Assembly: GCF_023283885.1 (NCBI RefSeq)
Contig: NZ_JAKILA010000008.1
Location: 1-64,000 of the forward strand
Reading direction: 5' to 3'
DNA from: Shewanella basaltis
GTDB lineage: Bacteria; Pseudomonadota; Gammaproteobacteria; Enterobacterales; Shewanellaceae
Length of the DNA: 64,000 nt
The notes under the pieces were generated by a model. That model worked only from the letters and a program-made list of their open reading frames with translations, was not told where the DNA came from and ran no database searches. Every line of letters begins with the position of its first letter. The first letter of the stretch is position 1. Shown in pieces: positions 17,277 to 25,479 of this stretch. A program made the translations under genes and the position numbers.

Positions 17277-18446
17277 TTAGGTTTGTTTGAGTGATAATGA
17301 CCATACTGCGGCAATATTTTTAGCGGTATGGGCTAAATTAACTTGAGCGTCAGATAAGACTTGTTCTAATGGTTGTACTGCCGGAATTATCGGGAAAATC
17401 GCCTTCATTCCTTGTTTGAGGATTGCGTCTGCGCCATTACCTAAGCAGCCTGCAATGCCAATAGTGGGGACATTGTATTTTTGGGCAACATTGAGTACAC
17501 CCATTGGCGTTTTGCCATAGACAGTTTGACCGTCAATTCGCCCTTCGCCAGTAATAACTAAATCGGCATCTTGGCAATGTTTTGCCAGCTCAACGCTTTG
17601 AGTGACAATGTCAACCCCTGGTTTTAAGGTTGCAGCTAACATTGCCATCACGCCAAATCCCATTCCGCCCGCGGCGCCAGATCCAGCTTGATGTTCACAC
17701 CCGACACTAATTTGTGGTGTTTGTTGGCGGTTGACCACATCGGCAAAATGAGCCAGTGCGTGGTCGAGTTGCGCTACCATTGCTGGGCTTGCACCTTTTT
17801 GTGGACCAAAAATAACGCTGGCGCCCCTAGGCCCACATAATGGGTTATCAACGTCACAAGCGACTTCAATTTGGCAATCGTTAATATTGGGATGCAGTGA
17901 CTGGATATCAATATGATGTAAGTTAGCGAGGGCAGCACCTCCAAATGCAATGTCGGAACCACTCATGTCGGTGAGTTTTGCGCCAAGAGCTTGCATCATT
18001 CCTGCGCCAGCATCATTGGTCGAACTGCCTCCTAGGCCCAAAATAATGTGCTTGATCCCTTGATTGAGCGCATCAGCAATTAGCTCGCCAACACCAAAAC
18101 TGGTGGTGATTAGCGGATTACGCTGCGGTGGTGGCACTAAGTGAAGGCCCGATGCCGCTGCCATTTCAATGACGGCAGTAAGCTGACCGTTTGCATCTGG
18201 TTGCCCAAGAATGCCATAAAATGCGTTTACCTGAGTACCTAATGGCCCAGTAACGCGACGCTCTATTATACGGCCGCCGGTTGCATCAACCATGGCTTGC
18301 ACTGTCCCTTCGCCACCATCGGCCATGGGGATTTTGCAGTACTGTGCGTGAGGGAAAATATGCTTAAACCCTTGCTCGATGGCGTTAGCTACGTCAAGCG
18401 CACTAAGGCTTTCTTTGAATGAGTCTGGTGCAATGACGATTTTCAT
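17277..18446 (-). CDS. garK: Glycerate kinase (GarK/GlxK family)
   Basis: This 389-residue cytosolic enzyme phosphorylates D-glycerate. The N-terminus MKIVIAPDSFKESLSA is the family signature. Further motifs are PMADGGEGTVQAMVDATGG (about 41), GLGGSSTNDAGAGMM (about 137) and ITGEGRIDGQTVYGKTP (about 290). The start at 18446 is chosen because AAGAG precedes it and the protein begins exactly where the family does; the longer GTG start at 18473 adds nine unconserved residues. The CdaR-type regulator gene lies 124 bp upstream on the same strand, as expected for the glycerate/galactarate regulon. No permease gene lies between them. Confidence 0.94.
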   Translation of the reverse strand: MKIVIAPDSFKESLSALDVANAIEQGFKHIFPHAQYCKIPMADGGEGTVQAMVDATGGRIIERRVTGPLGTQVNAFYGILGQPDANGQLTAVIEMAAASGLHLVPPPQRNPLITTSFGVGELIADALNQGIKHIILGLGGSSTNDAGAGMMQALGAKLTDMSGSDIAFGGAALANLHHIDIQSLHPNINDCQIEVACDVDNPLCGPRGASVIFGPQKGASPAMVAQLDHALAHFADVVNRQQTPQISVGCEHQAGSGAAGGMGFGVMAMLAATLKPGVDIVTQSVELAKHCQDADLVITGEGRIDGQTVYGKTPMGVLNVAQKYNVPTIGIAGCLGNGADAILKQGMKAIFPIIPAVQPLEQVLSDAQVNLAHTAKNIAAVWSLSLKQT

Positions 18447-18569
18447 AAATAGCTCTTGTAGATGATTTACCACTAATAGTAAATCATTACGCTTAAATTT
18501 CTTTGATATTTCGCACTAATTGTTCGGGCTTTTGTCGTATTTTATTGTGCAATTGCACAATGATGGCGG

Positions 18570-19724
18570 TTAGTCTGGTTGATGGATGATCTGACCAAGA
18601 TATAAACTCAGTAGGCCATTGAAATTATGCAAATTAATTTGGGTGATTTGCTGAATTTTATCAAGGCGATAACGAAGTGTATTTCTATGGATAAACAAGC
18701 TATTAGCACACGCTTGTAAGTCGCCCATGTGCTGTAAATATGCCGCTAAGGTTTTTTGCAATTGTTGGTTGTTGTCGGCCTCAAGTAATTTTTGGTATGG
18801 GCCTGTAAGGGCATGTCCGCGCCAATGATGGCGTAAACCGGATAATAAGACTTGTAGGCTGTAATCTTGATACACATATTTGCTTTTTTCTGGGTGGTAT
18901 TTTTTGCCAATATCGAGGGTTTCTTTGGCTGTACGGTAGGAATAACTAATACCTAAGTCACCGCTAAAGTAGTGCCCTAAGGCAATGTGCAGCTTTATTT
19001 GCATGTTAGCAGGTAGTCGTTTAAGTAATTTGTCTATGTGCTGGCTTTCTCGTTCAGGGTTAAATTGTTGACCGTCAGCCAAGGCTGGTTTGAGGATGAC
19101 TAATTGAGTGAGCGATGTCATTGCAATTAATTTGTCACGCAAGGGATGTTGCAGTAAATGCATCACCTGCTTGAGTGCTTGATTGTCGTGCTGACAATCA
19201 GTGCTATTGCTGTTTAGTTCAATGATGATTGCCACTCGTGGCACTGACAAGTCAATGCCTAATTGTAAAGCCCATTGTTTAAGTGATGGCAGTTCGGTGT
19301 CGCTTGCATGAATTAGTTGTGAAATAAACTCATCTTTTTGGCGATTTTGCCACTGTAGCTGCTCTTGCAAGTTAGCTTGCTCGATGATCATTTCGGCTGT
19401 CATTTTAAGTAGTTCGCCGTAATGGCTTAATGTGTCTGGTTCACCTGTTATGCCTATTGCACCGACGATTTTACCTTGGTAATGAATAGGAAGATTTAAA
19501 CCGGGTTTTACCCCTTGTAAATTGGCCGCAATGGTGTGATTGATTTCAACGTTACGATTTTGATTGATTGCCAGTAAAGCTCCTTCATGAATGGTGCCAA
19601 TACGGTGCTTTTCACCTGAGCCAAGAATGACTGCCTGCGCGTTCATGACATTGATATTGTGGCCGATTATTTTCATTGTGCGGTCGACAATTTTACCCGC
19701 AATATCTGTATCAATTTGAAGCAT
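18570..19724 (-). CDS. cdaR: CdaR-family sugar-diacid/glycerate-responsive transcriptional regulator
   Basis: This 384-residue regulator has an N-terminal sugar-diacid recognition domain (about 4–135). It contains GEKHRIGTIHEGALLAI and GLNLPIHYQGKIVGAIGITG, the family hallmarks. The C-terminal PucR-type HTH_30 lies at about 325–380 (NSLFIHRNTLRYRLDKIQQI). E. coli CdaR activates gar/gud/glycerate genes in response to glycerate or diacids. Located just upstream of the glycerate kinase, it most likely controls that gene. Confidence 0.92.
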   Translation of the reverse strand: MLQIDTDIAGKIVDRTMKIIGHNINVMNAQAVILGSGEKHRIGTIHEGALLAINQNRNVEINHTIAANLQGVKPGLNLPIHYQGKIVGAIGITGEPDTLSHYGELLKMTAEMIIEQANLQEQLQWQNRQKDEFISQLIHASDTELPSLKQWALQLGIDLSVPRVAIIIELNSNSTDCQHDNQALKQVMHLLQHPLRDKLIAMTSLTQLVILKPALADGQQFNPERESQHIDKLLKRLPANMQIKLHIALGHYFSGDLGISYSYRTAKETLDIGKKYHPEKSKYVYQDYSLQVLLSGLRHHWRGHALTGPYQKLLEADNNQQLQKTLAAYLQHMGDLQACANSLFIHRNTLRYRLDKIQQITQINLHNFNGLLSLYLGQIIHQPD

Positions 19725-19952
19725 TATTACCTCGAGTGCCTCTAGTGTATGGCAATCAAATCACCTTTGAGATCATAATAACTTATGTTGTGTTGCCAGT
19801 GGCAGTCAATGTTTAAAAATGCGTTTGAGAGGGGGGGAGGAGACAGGGGTAATAGCAATAAAATGTGGGCAACATCCATTTGCCCAAATTTCAATCACAA
19901 GTTATTCACGTTGTTAATATAATGTTAAATCATGTTAGGTTGCAAGTTTTTT
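19725..19952. other. Intergenic region between cdaR and mtrB
   Basis: No gene is seen. It holds the upstream region of cdaR and a G-run (19830–19840), and is bordered by the mtr operon terminator. Confidence 0.5.
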
Positions 19953-19989
19953 GTACAAAATAAAACAATGCCAACATGGTGTTGGCATT
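19953..19989 (-). terminator. Rho-independent terminator of the mtrCAB operon
   Basis: Read on the minus strand, the stem AATGCCAAC/GTTGGCATT (loop ACCAT) is followed by GTTTTATTTTG. It lies 64 bp after the mtrB stop. Confidence 0.8.
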
Positions 19990-20052
19990 ATTGTTGTTGA
20001 TTGTTGCTAACAGTAAACAAAATACTGAGCGTTATCTTGGTTTACGTATTAT

Positions 20053-22140
20053 TCACAATCGGTAATTCATACTGAGCATTATCATGTGTGCAGTGTAGTC
20101 ATGATTAATATTGCCAAAGCTAACGAGGTTCCAGATTGTGTCTGGGTTAATGTCGTTTGCATCGTCGTTATCAAGATACTTTTCTATTTTGTAGTCAATA
20201 CGCAGGCTCATGTTATCAGTCGCTTGGTATTGTCCGTACAGGTTAACGTTATGCACTTTTGCAAAGTAATCACCATATTCACCAGTGATACCTTGTCTGA
20301 CTTGTGTGGTGCTGTCTGAGTTTGAATAACGATAATCTAGCCCCAATTTTAGGCGGCTATCTAATAAGTTGTTGTAGTTTATTCCTGCCCCAACATAATC
20401 AATGGTATCTTCAATATCAGCTTGCCAGTTAGCTACACTAAAATTTGAACTGCCTGATTGTTCAGATTCAATGGTTTGGTGATTGTAAAATACATTCAGT
20501 GACATATCAGATGTCAGCATGTAATTAATATTGACGTCAAAGGAAGTGTCAGTTGATTGTGTTAAGCCTATTTGTGTCTCTGTGTAGTCATCTAGGGCAT
20601 AGCGTGCACCAAAATCTATGCTGAGATCTGTTATTGGTGTATGGCTAAAACGGGCCTCAATTTGGCTGCGATCACGATCAGCAAGATAGTAACGGCGTAA
20701 AAGCGCATTTTGCTCAGTTGATGATATTTTTGATGCTTGGTATTTTGAACCGTCACGTTGGCTGGCACTGCCTTTTAGCCACATGTCCCACATTTCAAAA
20801 TAATTGATCCTCAGCCTGGCCCATAGGGTACTTTCGTCTGTGGTTTCTCTGTCTTGATAGTTGCGTTCCTCGCGTTCAAAATCATAGCCTGCATCGAGTT
20901 TTATACCTTGTGTTATGCGGTAATCACTCGAGAGCTTGGCTCGTTGAGTCGTGAGATCGTATGGGGTGTTATAGGCCGCTTCTCCGGTGACATTGTTGAT
21001 GCTTATTTGGGTCCATTGCTCGATTTGGGTTTGATTATCCCGGTCGTTGTAGTCATAACTGCCGCTGATCCGCCAATCACGGTTAAGTCGAGTGAGGGCT
21101 TTTAATGTCGCCCCTGTTATGCCCACTTTTGCATCAATGCTGTTTGCGGGCAGCGGGTAACCGTAACCTATGGTGGTGAGGGTTTGATCTTGAGTCATTT
21201 GCCCTATGAGTATTCGCCCACTTAGATTGGTTTTTGCCATATTATATTGGCCTAATAACGACACGGTATGAGCTTCATTGTCTGGGTCGAGTGCGATATA
21301 ACCAGTGGTTTGAGCGCCAAATGTTGGATTAAATGCGCTGTCAAATCCGAGTTGGTTATTGTCATTTTTGAACACAGAACCCGTATAATTTAAGCTTGTA
21401 AACCAATTATCTCCGCGAAGTTTAACCCCTGCGTTTAGGATGTCGGTGGTATAATCGACAGGTTCTGCCAGCATCATCGATTGGTTATAAAAACTACCTG
21501 ATGTCGTTTTGGTGCCTGTTTTCTCTTCACGTTGAAAGTTGACATAAGTGCTAAACAGCGACGCTGTTTGGTACTCAAATCCAAGTCCAGCACGGTCGCG
21601 TGTTAATGAAAGCTCTGTTGGGGTTAAGCTGCTGTAAAGCATTGGCATGTCTGGGCTTGAGCCTGCCGTAATCCAATTGTCTGGCAGAGTTAGGTAATCA
21701 CCTCCCATATTTTGGTAAGGGCTTAATGCATTATTTGATTGATAGTGAGCAAAAGAGCGGTAGTTAACATTAATGTTGTAGGTACCTTGTTTACCCACAT
21801 CGATGTCTAAACGGCCGTTGTCCATGCCAAGATGATGCGCTGCAACGTTAGCTTGATAACCTGTTTCACTTTGGTAATGAATATCTGCATCGATTTTACC
21901 TGCCACTTGGTTACTGCTATTGAAGGCATTGGCAGATTGAATATCGTCTTCACCGTTGTAGGCTATACCTGCTCCAACGAAGCCCGAGGTGCCTTTTTCA
22001 ACCACGCATCCTTTGCATTGCCAAGCATCAAATTTTACATTATCTGTTTTTGCGTCTGCCAAGCCATAACCTTGTGCAAGTAGACCAAAGCTGCAGCTTG
22101 ATAGTATTGCTAAGGTAATGATGTTTAATTTTGTATTCAT
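20053..22140 (-). CDS. mtrB: Outer-membrane β-barrel of the Mtr conduit
   Basis: This 695-residue protein, close to the 697 of S. oneidensis MtrB as I remember it, sheathes the decahaem MtrA across the outer membrane. Signal peptide residues 1–22 are followed by the CXXC element typical of MtrB (WQCKGCVVEKGTSG, about 41–54). The rest is a long chain of amphipathic β-strands with alternating aromatic residues, ending in a C-terminal aromatic-rich strand (MIMLSMNYRL), as expected for Bam-inserted barrels. Blocks such as LSPYQNMGG, DNWITAGSS and SFYNQSMMLAEPVDYTTD match my memory of MtrB. It begins 12 bp after mtrA ends, so the two are co-translated. Confidence 0.95.
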   Translation of the reverse strand: MNTKLNIITLAILSSCSFGLLAQGYGLADAKTDNVKFDAWQCKGCVVEKGTSGFVGAGIAYNGEDDIQSANAFNSSNQVAGKIDADIHYQSETGYQANVAAHHLGMDNGRLDIDVGKQGTYNINVNYRSFAHYQSNNALSPYQNMGGDYLTLPDNWITAGSSPDMPMLYSSLTPTELSLTRDRAGLGFEYQTASLFSTYVNFQREEKTGTKTTSGSFYNQSMMLAEPVDYTTDILNAGVKLRGDNWFTSLNYTGSVFKNDNNQLGFDSAFNPTFGAQTTGYIALDPDNEAHTVSLLGQYNMAKTNLSGRILIGQMTQDQTLTTIGYGYPLPANSIDAKVGITGATLKALTRLNRDWRISGSYDYNDRDNQTQIEQWTQISINNVTGEAAYNTPYDLTTQRAKLSSDYRITQGIKLDAGYDFEREERNYQDRETTDESTLWARLRINYFEMWDMWLKGSASQRDGSKYQASKISSTEQNALLRRYYLADRDRSQIEARFSHTPITDLSIDFGARYALDDYTETQIGLTQSTDTSFDVNINYMLTSDMSLNVFYNHQTIESEQSGSSNFSVANWQADIEDTIDYVGAGINYNNLLDSRLKLGLDYRYSNSDSTTQVRQGITGEYGDYFAKVHNVNLYGQYQATDNMSLRIDYKIEKYLDNDDANDINPDTIWNLVSFGNINHDYTAHMIMLSMNYRL

Positions 22141-22152
22141 GTTGTTATCTCC

Positions 22153-23142
22153 TTAGCGCTGCAATAGTTTGCCCGATGGGTGGTTTGACCCATGGACTTG
22201 GCTATGGCAGTTTAAGCAGCTTCGTCCACCCGTGAAGGCATTACCATTGACTGTTGAACCCATATCTGTGTTGCCAAGATAGGCACTACTGGTGTGGCCG
22301 TCGCCTGCGTGGCATTGCTGACACAATTGTGGAGCACGCGTTTTGAGCATTGCATCATTAACAGACCCATGGGGATTATGGCAATTGGCGCAATTTTCGG
22401 TGACGGGTGCATGCTCCCACAGCTTTGGGCCACGCTTCTCTGCATGACAGCTGTAGCATGTTTCATTGACGGTAGGTTGCACTAAATCGGCGTCACTTAA
22501 GCTGCCATGAGCATTGTGACAGTCGCTACAGGTCATTTGATCCCATTTCATTGGATGACTGGAACGTTTGTTCATGTCGGCTTTTTGTTTAGTGTGGCAA
22601 CTGGTACATACATCCATTTCAGTTTGTTTTGACAAGACTGGATCGTTGGCGGTATGAACGCTGTGACAAGAGGCACAGGCAACATCGGCATTGGCATGAT
22701 GGCTGCTTTCCCATGTCATGCGTTTGTCGTCATTATGGCAACTCATGCACACACTGTTTTGTTTGTCGGCTGCCAGGCTTGAGTCAGGACCAAACGTAAT
22801 CATCGGCTCTTTGCCACCACGATTGTGGGTACCCAATGGGCCGTGGCAGGCTTCACACTGTAGCCCTGCCATTGGGCTTTTTGATGAGTCTATTGCCCCA
22901 TGGACACCGTTAAAAAGATCCATGACTTTTTCTGATTTTTTATGACACATTAAGCAGGAGTCTGCGCCTTTGGGGGAGTATTTTCCCTCTGCGAACTTTT
23001 TATCAAGTGTGGCTTCAACTTCAGCCGGCGTCATTGTGGCATCCCACTTTGCTGCGTGTACTTGATTTGATAAAAATACGGTTGATGCCGTCAAGCAGAG
23101 CAGGGCTAATAATAGGGTATTGATGTTATTTGTGGTCTTCAT
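22153..23142 (-). CDS. mtrA: Periplasmic decahaem c-type cytochrome MtrA
   Basis: This 329-residue secreted cytochrome has exactly ten CXXCH haem-binding motifs (CLMCH, CEACH, CMSCH, CASCH, CTSCH, CSDCH, CYSCH, CANCH, CQQCH, CLNCH). It carries electrons from the periplasm into the MtrB barrel. The signal peptide ends at VHAAKW. The start at 23142 is chosen because TAGGAAG lies upstream; the longer in-frame start at 23199 is not preceded by one. Conserved stretches [19 protein letters not shown] and the final [13 protein letters not shown] are essentially those of S. oneidensis MtrA as remembered. A stable hairpin separates it from mtrC. Confidence 0.96.
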   Translation of the reverse strand: MKTTNNINTLLLALLCLTASTVFLSNQVHAAKWDATMTPAEVEATLDKKFAEGKYSPKGADSCLMCHKKSEKVMDLFNGVHGAIDSSKSPMAGLQCEACHGPLGTHNRGGKEPMITFGPDSSLAADKQNSVCMSCHNDDKRMTWESSHHANADVACASCHSVHTANDPVLSKQTEMDVCTSCHTKQKADMNKRSSHPMKWDQMTCSDCHNAHGSLSDADLVQPTVNETCYSCHAEKRGPKLWEHAPVTENCANCHNPHGSVNDAMLKTRAPQLCQQCHAGDGHTSSAYLGNTDMGSTVNGNAFTGGRSCLNCHSQVHGSNHPSGKLLQR

Positions 23143-23202
23143 AAGTAGACTTCCTAATTTGTCCATTGTGATGATCAACCGTCTGATAATGTTTGTCACA
23201 GC

Positions 23203-23231
23203 TTGAGAGAGAAGCTTGGCTTCTCTCTCAA
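23203..23231 (-). other. Perfect hairpin between mtrC and mtrA
   Basis: TTGAGAGAGAAGC, loop TTG, then GCTTCTCTCTCAA: a perfect 13-bp stem 9 bp past the mtrC stop and 61 bp before mtrA. There is no T-run, so it is unlikely to terminate efficiently. It could set mRNA processing or stability. Confidence 0.6.
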
Positions 23232-23239
23232 TGAACAGA

Positions 23240-25201
23240 TTACAGTTTTACTTGAGTATGATTTCCAATGCTGGGTGCATGGCAGTAGAAACAAGTTTCT
23301 AACTGCGCGGCATCGTTTGCTTCTTGATAACTACCGTTAACAATAGCCCCTTGGCTGGTGGCGTGTTGTGATATGTCGTCAAAGCCATGACACGATGCAC
23401 AAGTTGCTGTGATAGGTGTGGTGTATAACCCTGCTGATGTGGCAAGGGCGCCTTTCACTTTAAATGCGTCTAGGTTGAAGTCGTCATGACATTGAGTACA
23501 GTCTTTGATAATCCCTTGCTCGCCATGCACACTGTGAAGTTTCATTTCAAGTGCGCCTTGATTAGCACCAGAGGCATAGGTGCCATCTGGTGTATGGCAA
23601 GTGACACATCCATCTACGCCCACAGTCATTTTACCGTTAAGCTCGCGGCCTAGTTGTTCGGTCATTATAAACCCAGCGTGATAGCCTTTGTGCAGTTCGA
23701 AGGTTTCTCCGTGGCAGCTTTCACATGAGCCAAAATTAACGGAGTCAATATGGCGATAGCTCGGGGCATTACCTGAGTAGGTTGCATGGGTGAGTTCTGC
23801 TTTCATGCTGGTGGTGGCGACACCATCTGCACAATCAATTGCTTGGCTACCATCGTTGCACATTTCTAGGCCTAAAAAGCTAAATGCGGTGTCGGTGTCA
23901 CCACTGCCAAAGGGAAGTGATGGGATGGTGTAAACCAGTTTACCGTCAGCAACGGTCACATCGGTTTGCAATAAACCCACTTTGACCAAGTCTTTAGTCA
24001 CTTTTGCAAGTCCACTGCCTGGGCTAGGGTTGTAACCCATAATGGGGAAGTTTGGCCCAACGTTAGTGATGGTTTCAAGTCGTTGGATTTTGCTCACAAT
24101 TGAGGTGGCATCAATTGCTGTGCCATTAGCGTCTACTATGGTTACCGATAACGTTGCAGATTTATCATCAGCAGTGGCTTTATTGGCGACTAACGTTGCG
24201 CTCATACCATACTGGTTGATAAAGGCTTTTTTCTCACTAAAGGCTGAGGTATGCAAGGTTTCGGTCCAGCTCGCATTGTGACAAGCAATACAGTTTGAGT
24301 TGTCTACTTGTTGTGGGTGGCCTTGACCTGTTTTGAAGTCAATGTCGGTATGGCAACTGCTGCAGGTTTCCATGGTTGGAATACGTGTCCAGTTGTTCCA
24401 TTCTGTTAATTGTTCTGACTCTATATGACAGGTTGTACAATTGTCTTGCACGATTGCATGTGCTGCTTCTGCGCTTTTATCGAGATTGCGACCATACATT
24501 TTTGCGTTGTTATGAACGTTATGAATTAGATGGCTGAAGTCGACTTGCACTTTGTCTTTTTCTATTGCCATTTCGTTCGTGTGGCAACTAATGCAGGTCG
24601 TTAAGTCGGTATAGCTGTGATAAATACTTTCGCCTTTTGCATGGCAAGTATTGCAGGTGGCATCGCTGACAATATTTTTGGTGTACTTGGCGCTTTAACC
24701 TTCACCGTCGAAGTCTTCGGTGATCTCGGCTCTTGGTGATGTTGAGATGCCATCAAGTAGTGTTGATGCACTTGAGATCACATTATAACGTTGGGTCAGT
24801 TCTGGATTAAACCCTTCAACATTCACGGTAAAGGTGTATTTTCCGTTACCTAAATCAGTAAATGCGTCTTGTGAACCGATATATTGCCATTGGGCTGCAT
24901 TACCTGCACCACTTGCACCGGCTGGTATTAACTGAACTACTTTTTTGACTTCTAGTGCTGTTAATCCTGCAATCGGTAGGTCATTTTCATTGGTTGCAAA
25001 TACCGTGATTGTTGGCTTGTTGTCTTGGTAGGTCACATCGGTAATATCAAGGTTTAGCTCTTGAATGCTAACCGCGGGCTCACCGCCTGGATTTCCAGGG
25101 TTGCCGGGTTCACCGTCACTACCGTCGCCACACCCCACCAGTGTCATTGATGCAGACATAGCAAGTAATAATGCAATTTTTGTGTGTGTTATATTCATCA
25201 T
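23240..25201 (-). pseudogene. mtrC: MtrC outer-membrane decahaem cytochrome, interrupted by an in-frame TAA
   Basis: One continuous frame of 654 codons covers a whole MtrC (S. oneidensis protein about 671 residues as remembered). A lipoprotein signal ends at LVGCGDG; domain I contains SIQELNLDITDVTY and VQLIPAGASGAGNAAQW; the decahaem part ends in [21 protein letters not shown] at 24695–24697 stands between DFDGEG and SAKYTKNIVSD, where MtrC has an ordinary codon. No frameshift is needed: the frame is the same on both sides. Two of the ten CXXCH motifs (CNTCH, CISCH) lie between the stop and the next Met (24571), and eight after it. The product before the stop would be a haem-less lipoprotein fragment of about 168 residues. 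The 3' part has no signal peptide. A sequencing error is the main alternative. Confidence 0.88.
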
Positions 25202-25345
25202 CTTTTCCCTGCAAAGGTCATCCATCTAACTTACTGGCAGTATGTTCTGCATTATTGAATTCAGTTAAGTTGATGTTGGAATTAGTTTTCCCATGACTAA
25301 GATTACTTTACAAACAACAAGACGTCTGTAAAGCGAACGCAATTG

Positions 25346-25361
25346 TGTGATGGTGATCAGC
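25346..25361. promoter_or_regulatory. Candidate CRP site upstream of mtrC
   Basis: TGTGATGGTGATCAGC matches the CRP consensus TGTGAT-N4-ATCACA at all left-half positions and four of the six right-half ones. It lies about 145–160 bp before the mtrC start. CRP control of mtrCAB is established in S. oneidensis; this particular site is my inference. Confidence 0.5.
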
Positions 25362-25411
25362 CTATTAATAAAGAGGTATATAAAATACGGACTTCTGGCC
25401 TGTGAATTGTT

Positions 25412-25447
25412 CGTCAAATAAAAAGACCCTAGCATTTAGCAAGGGTC
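25412..25447 (-). terminator. Rho-independent terminator of omcA
   Basis: On the minus strand, GACCCT … AGGGTC with loop TGCTAAATGCT is followed by TTTTTATTT, 33 bp past the omcA stop. It implies that omcA and mtrCAB are separate transcription units. Confidence 0.78.
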
Positions 25448-25479
25448 ATTTTGAGATGACATACAGTTAATTTGGGTTG

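Noticed and set aside
23240..24571. The 3' part of mtrC as an independent octahaem cytochrome gene
   Set aside because: The internal Met has no ribosome-binding site or signal peptide, and two further CXXCH motifs lie just upstream in the same frame; it is the rest of a broken mtrC.
24695..24697. The mtrC stop as a recoded selenocysteine or pyrrolysine codon
   Set aside because: The codon is TAA, not TGA or TAG, and there is no family precedent or downstream SECIS-like structure.
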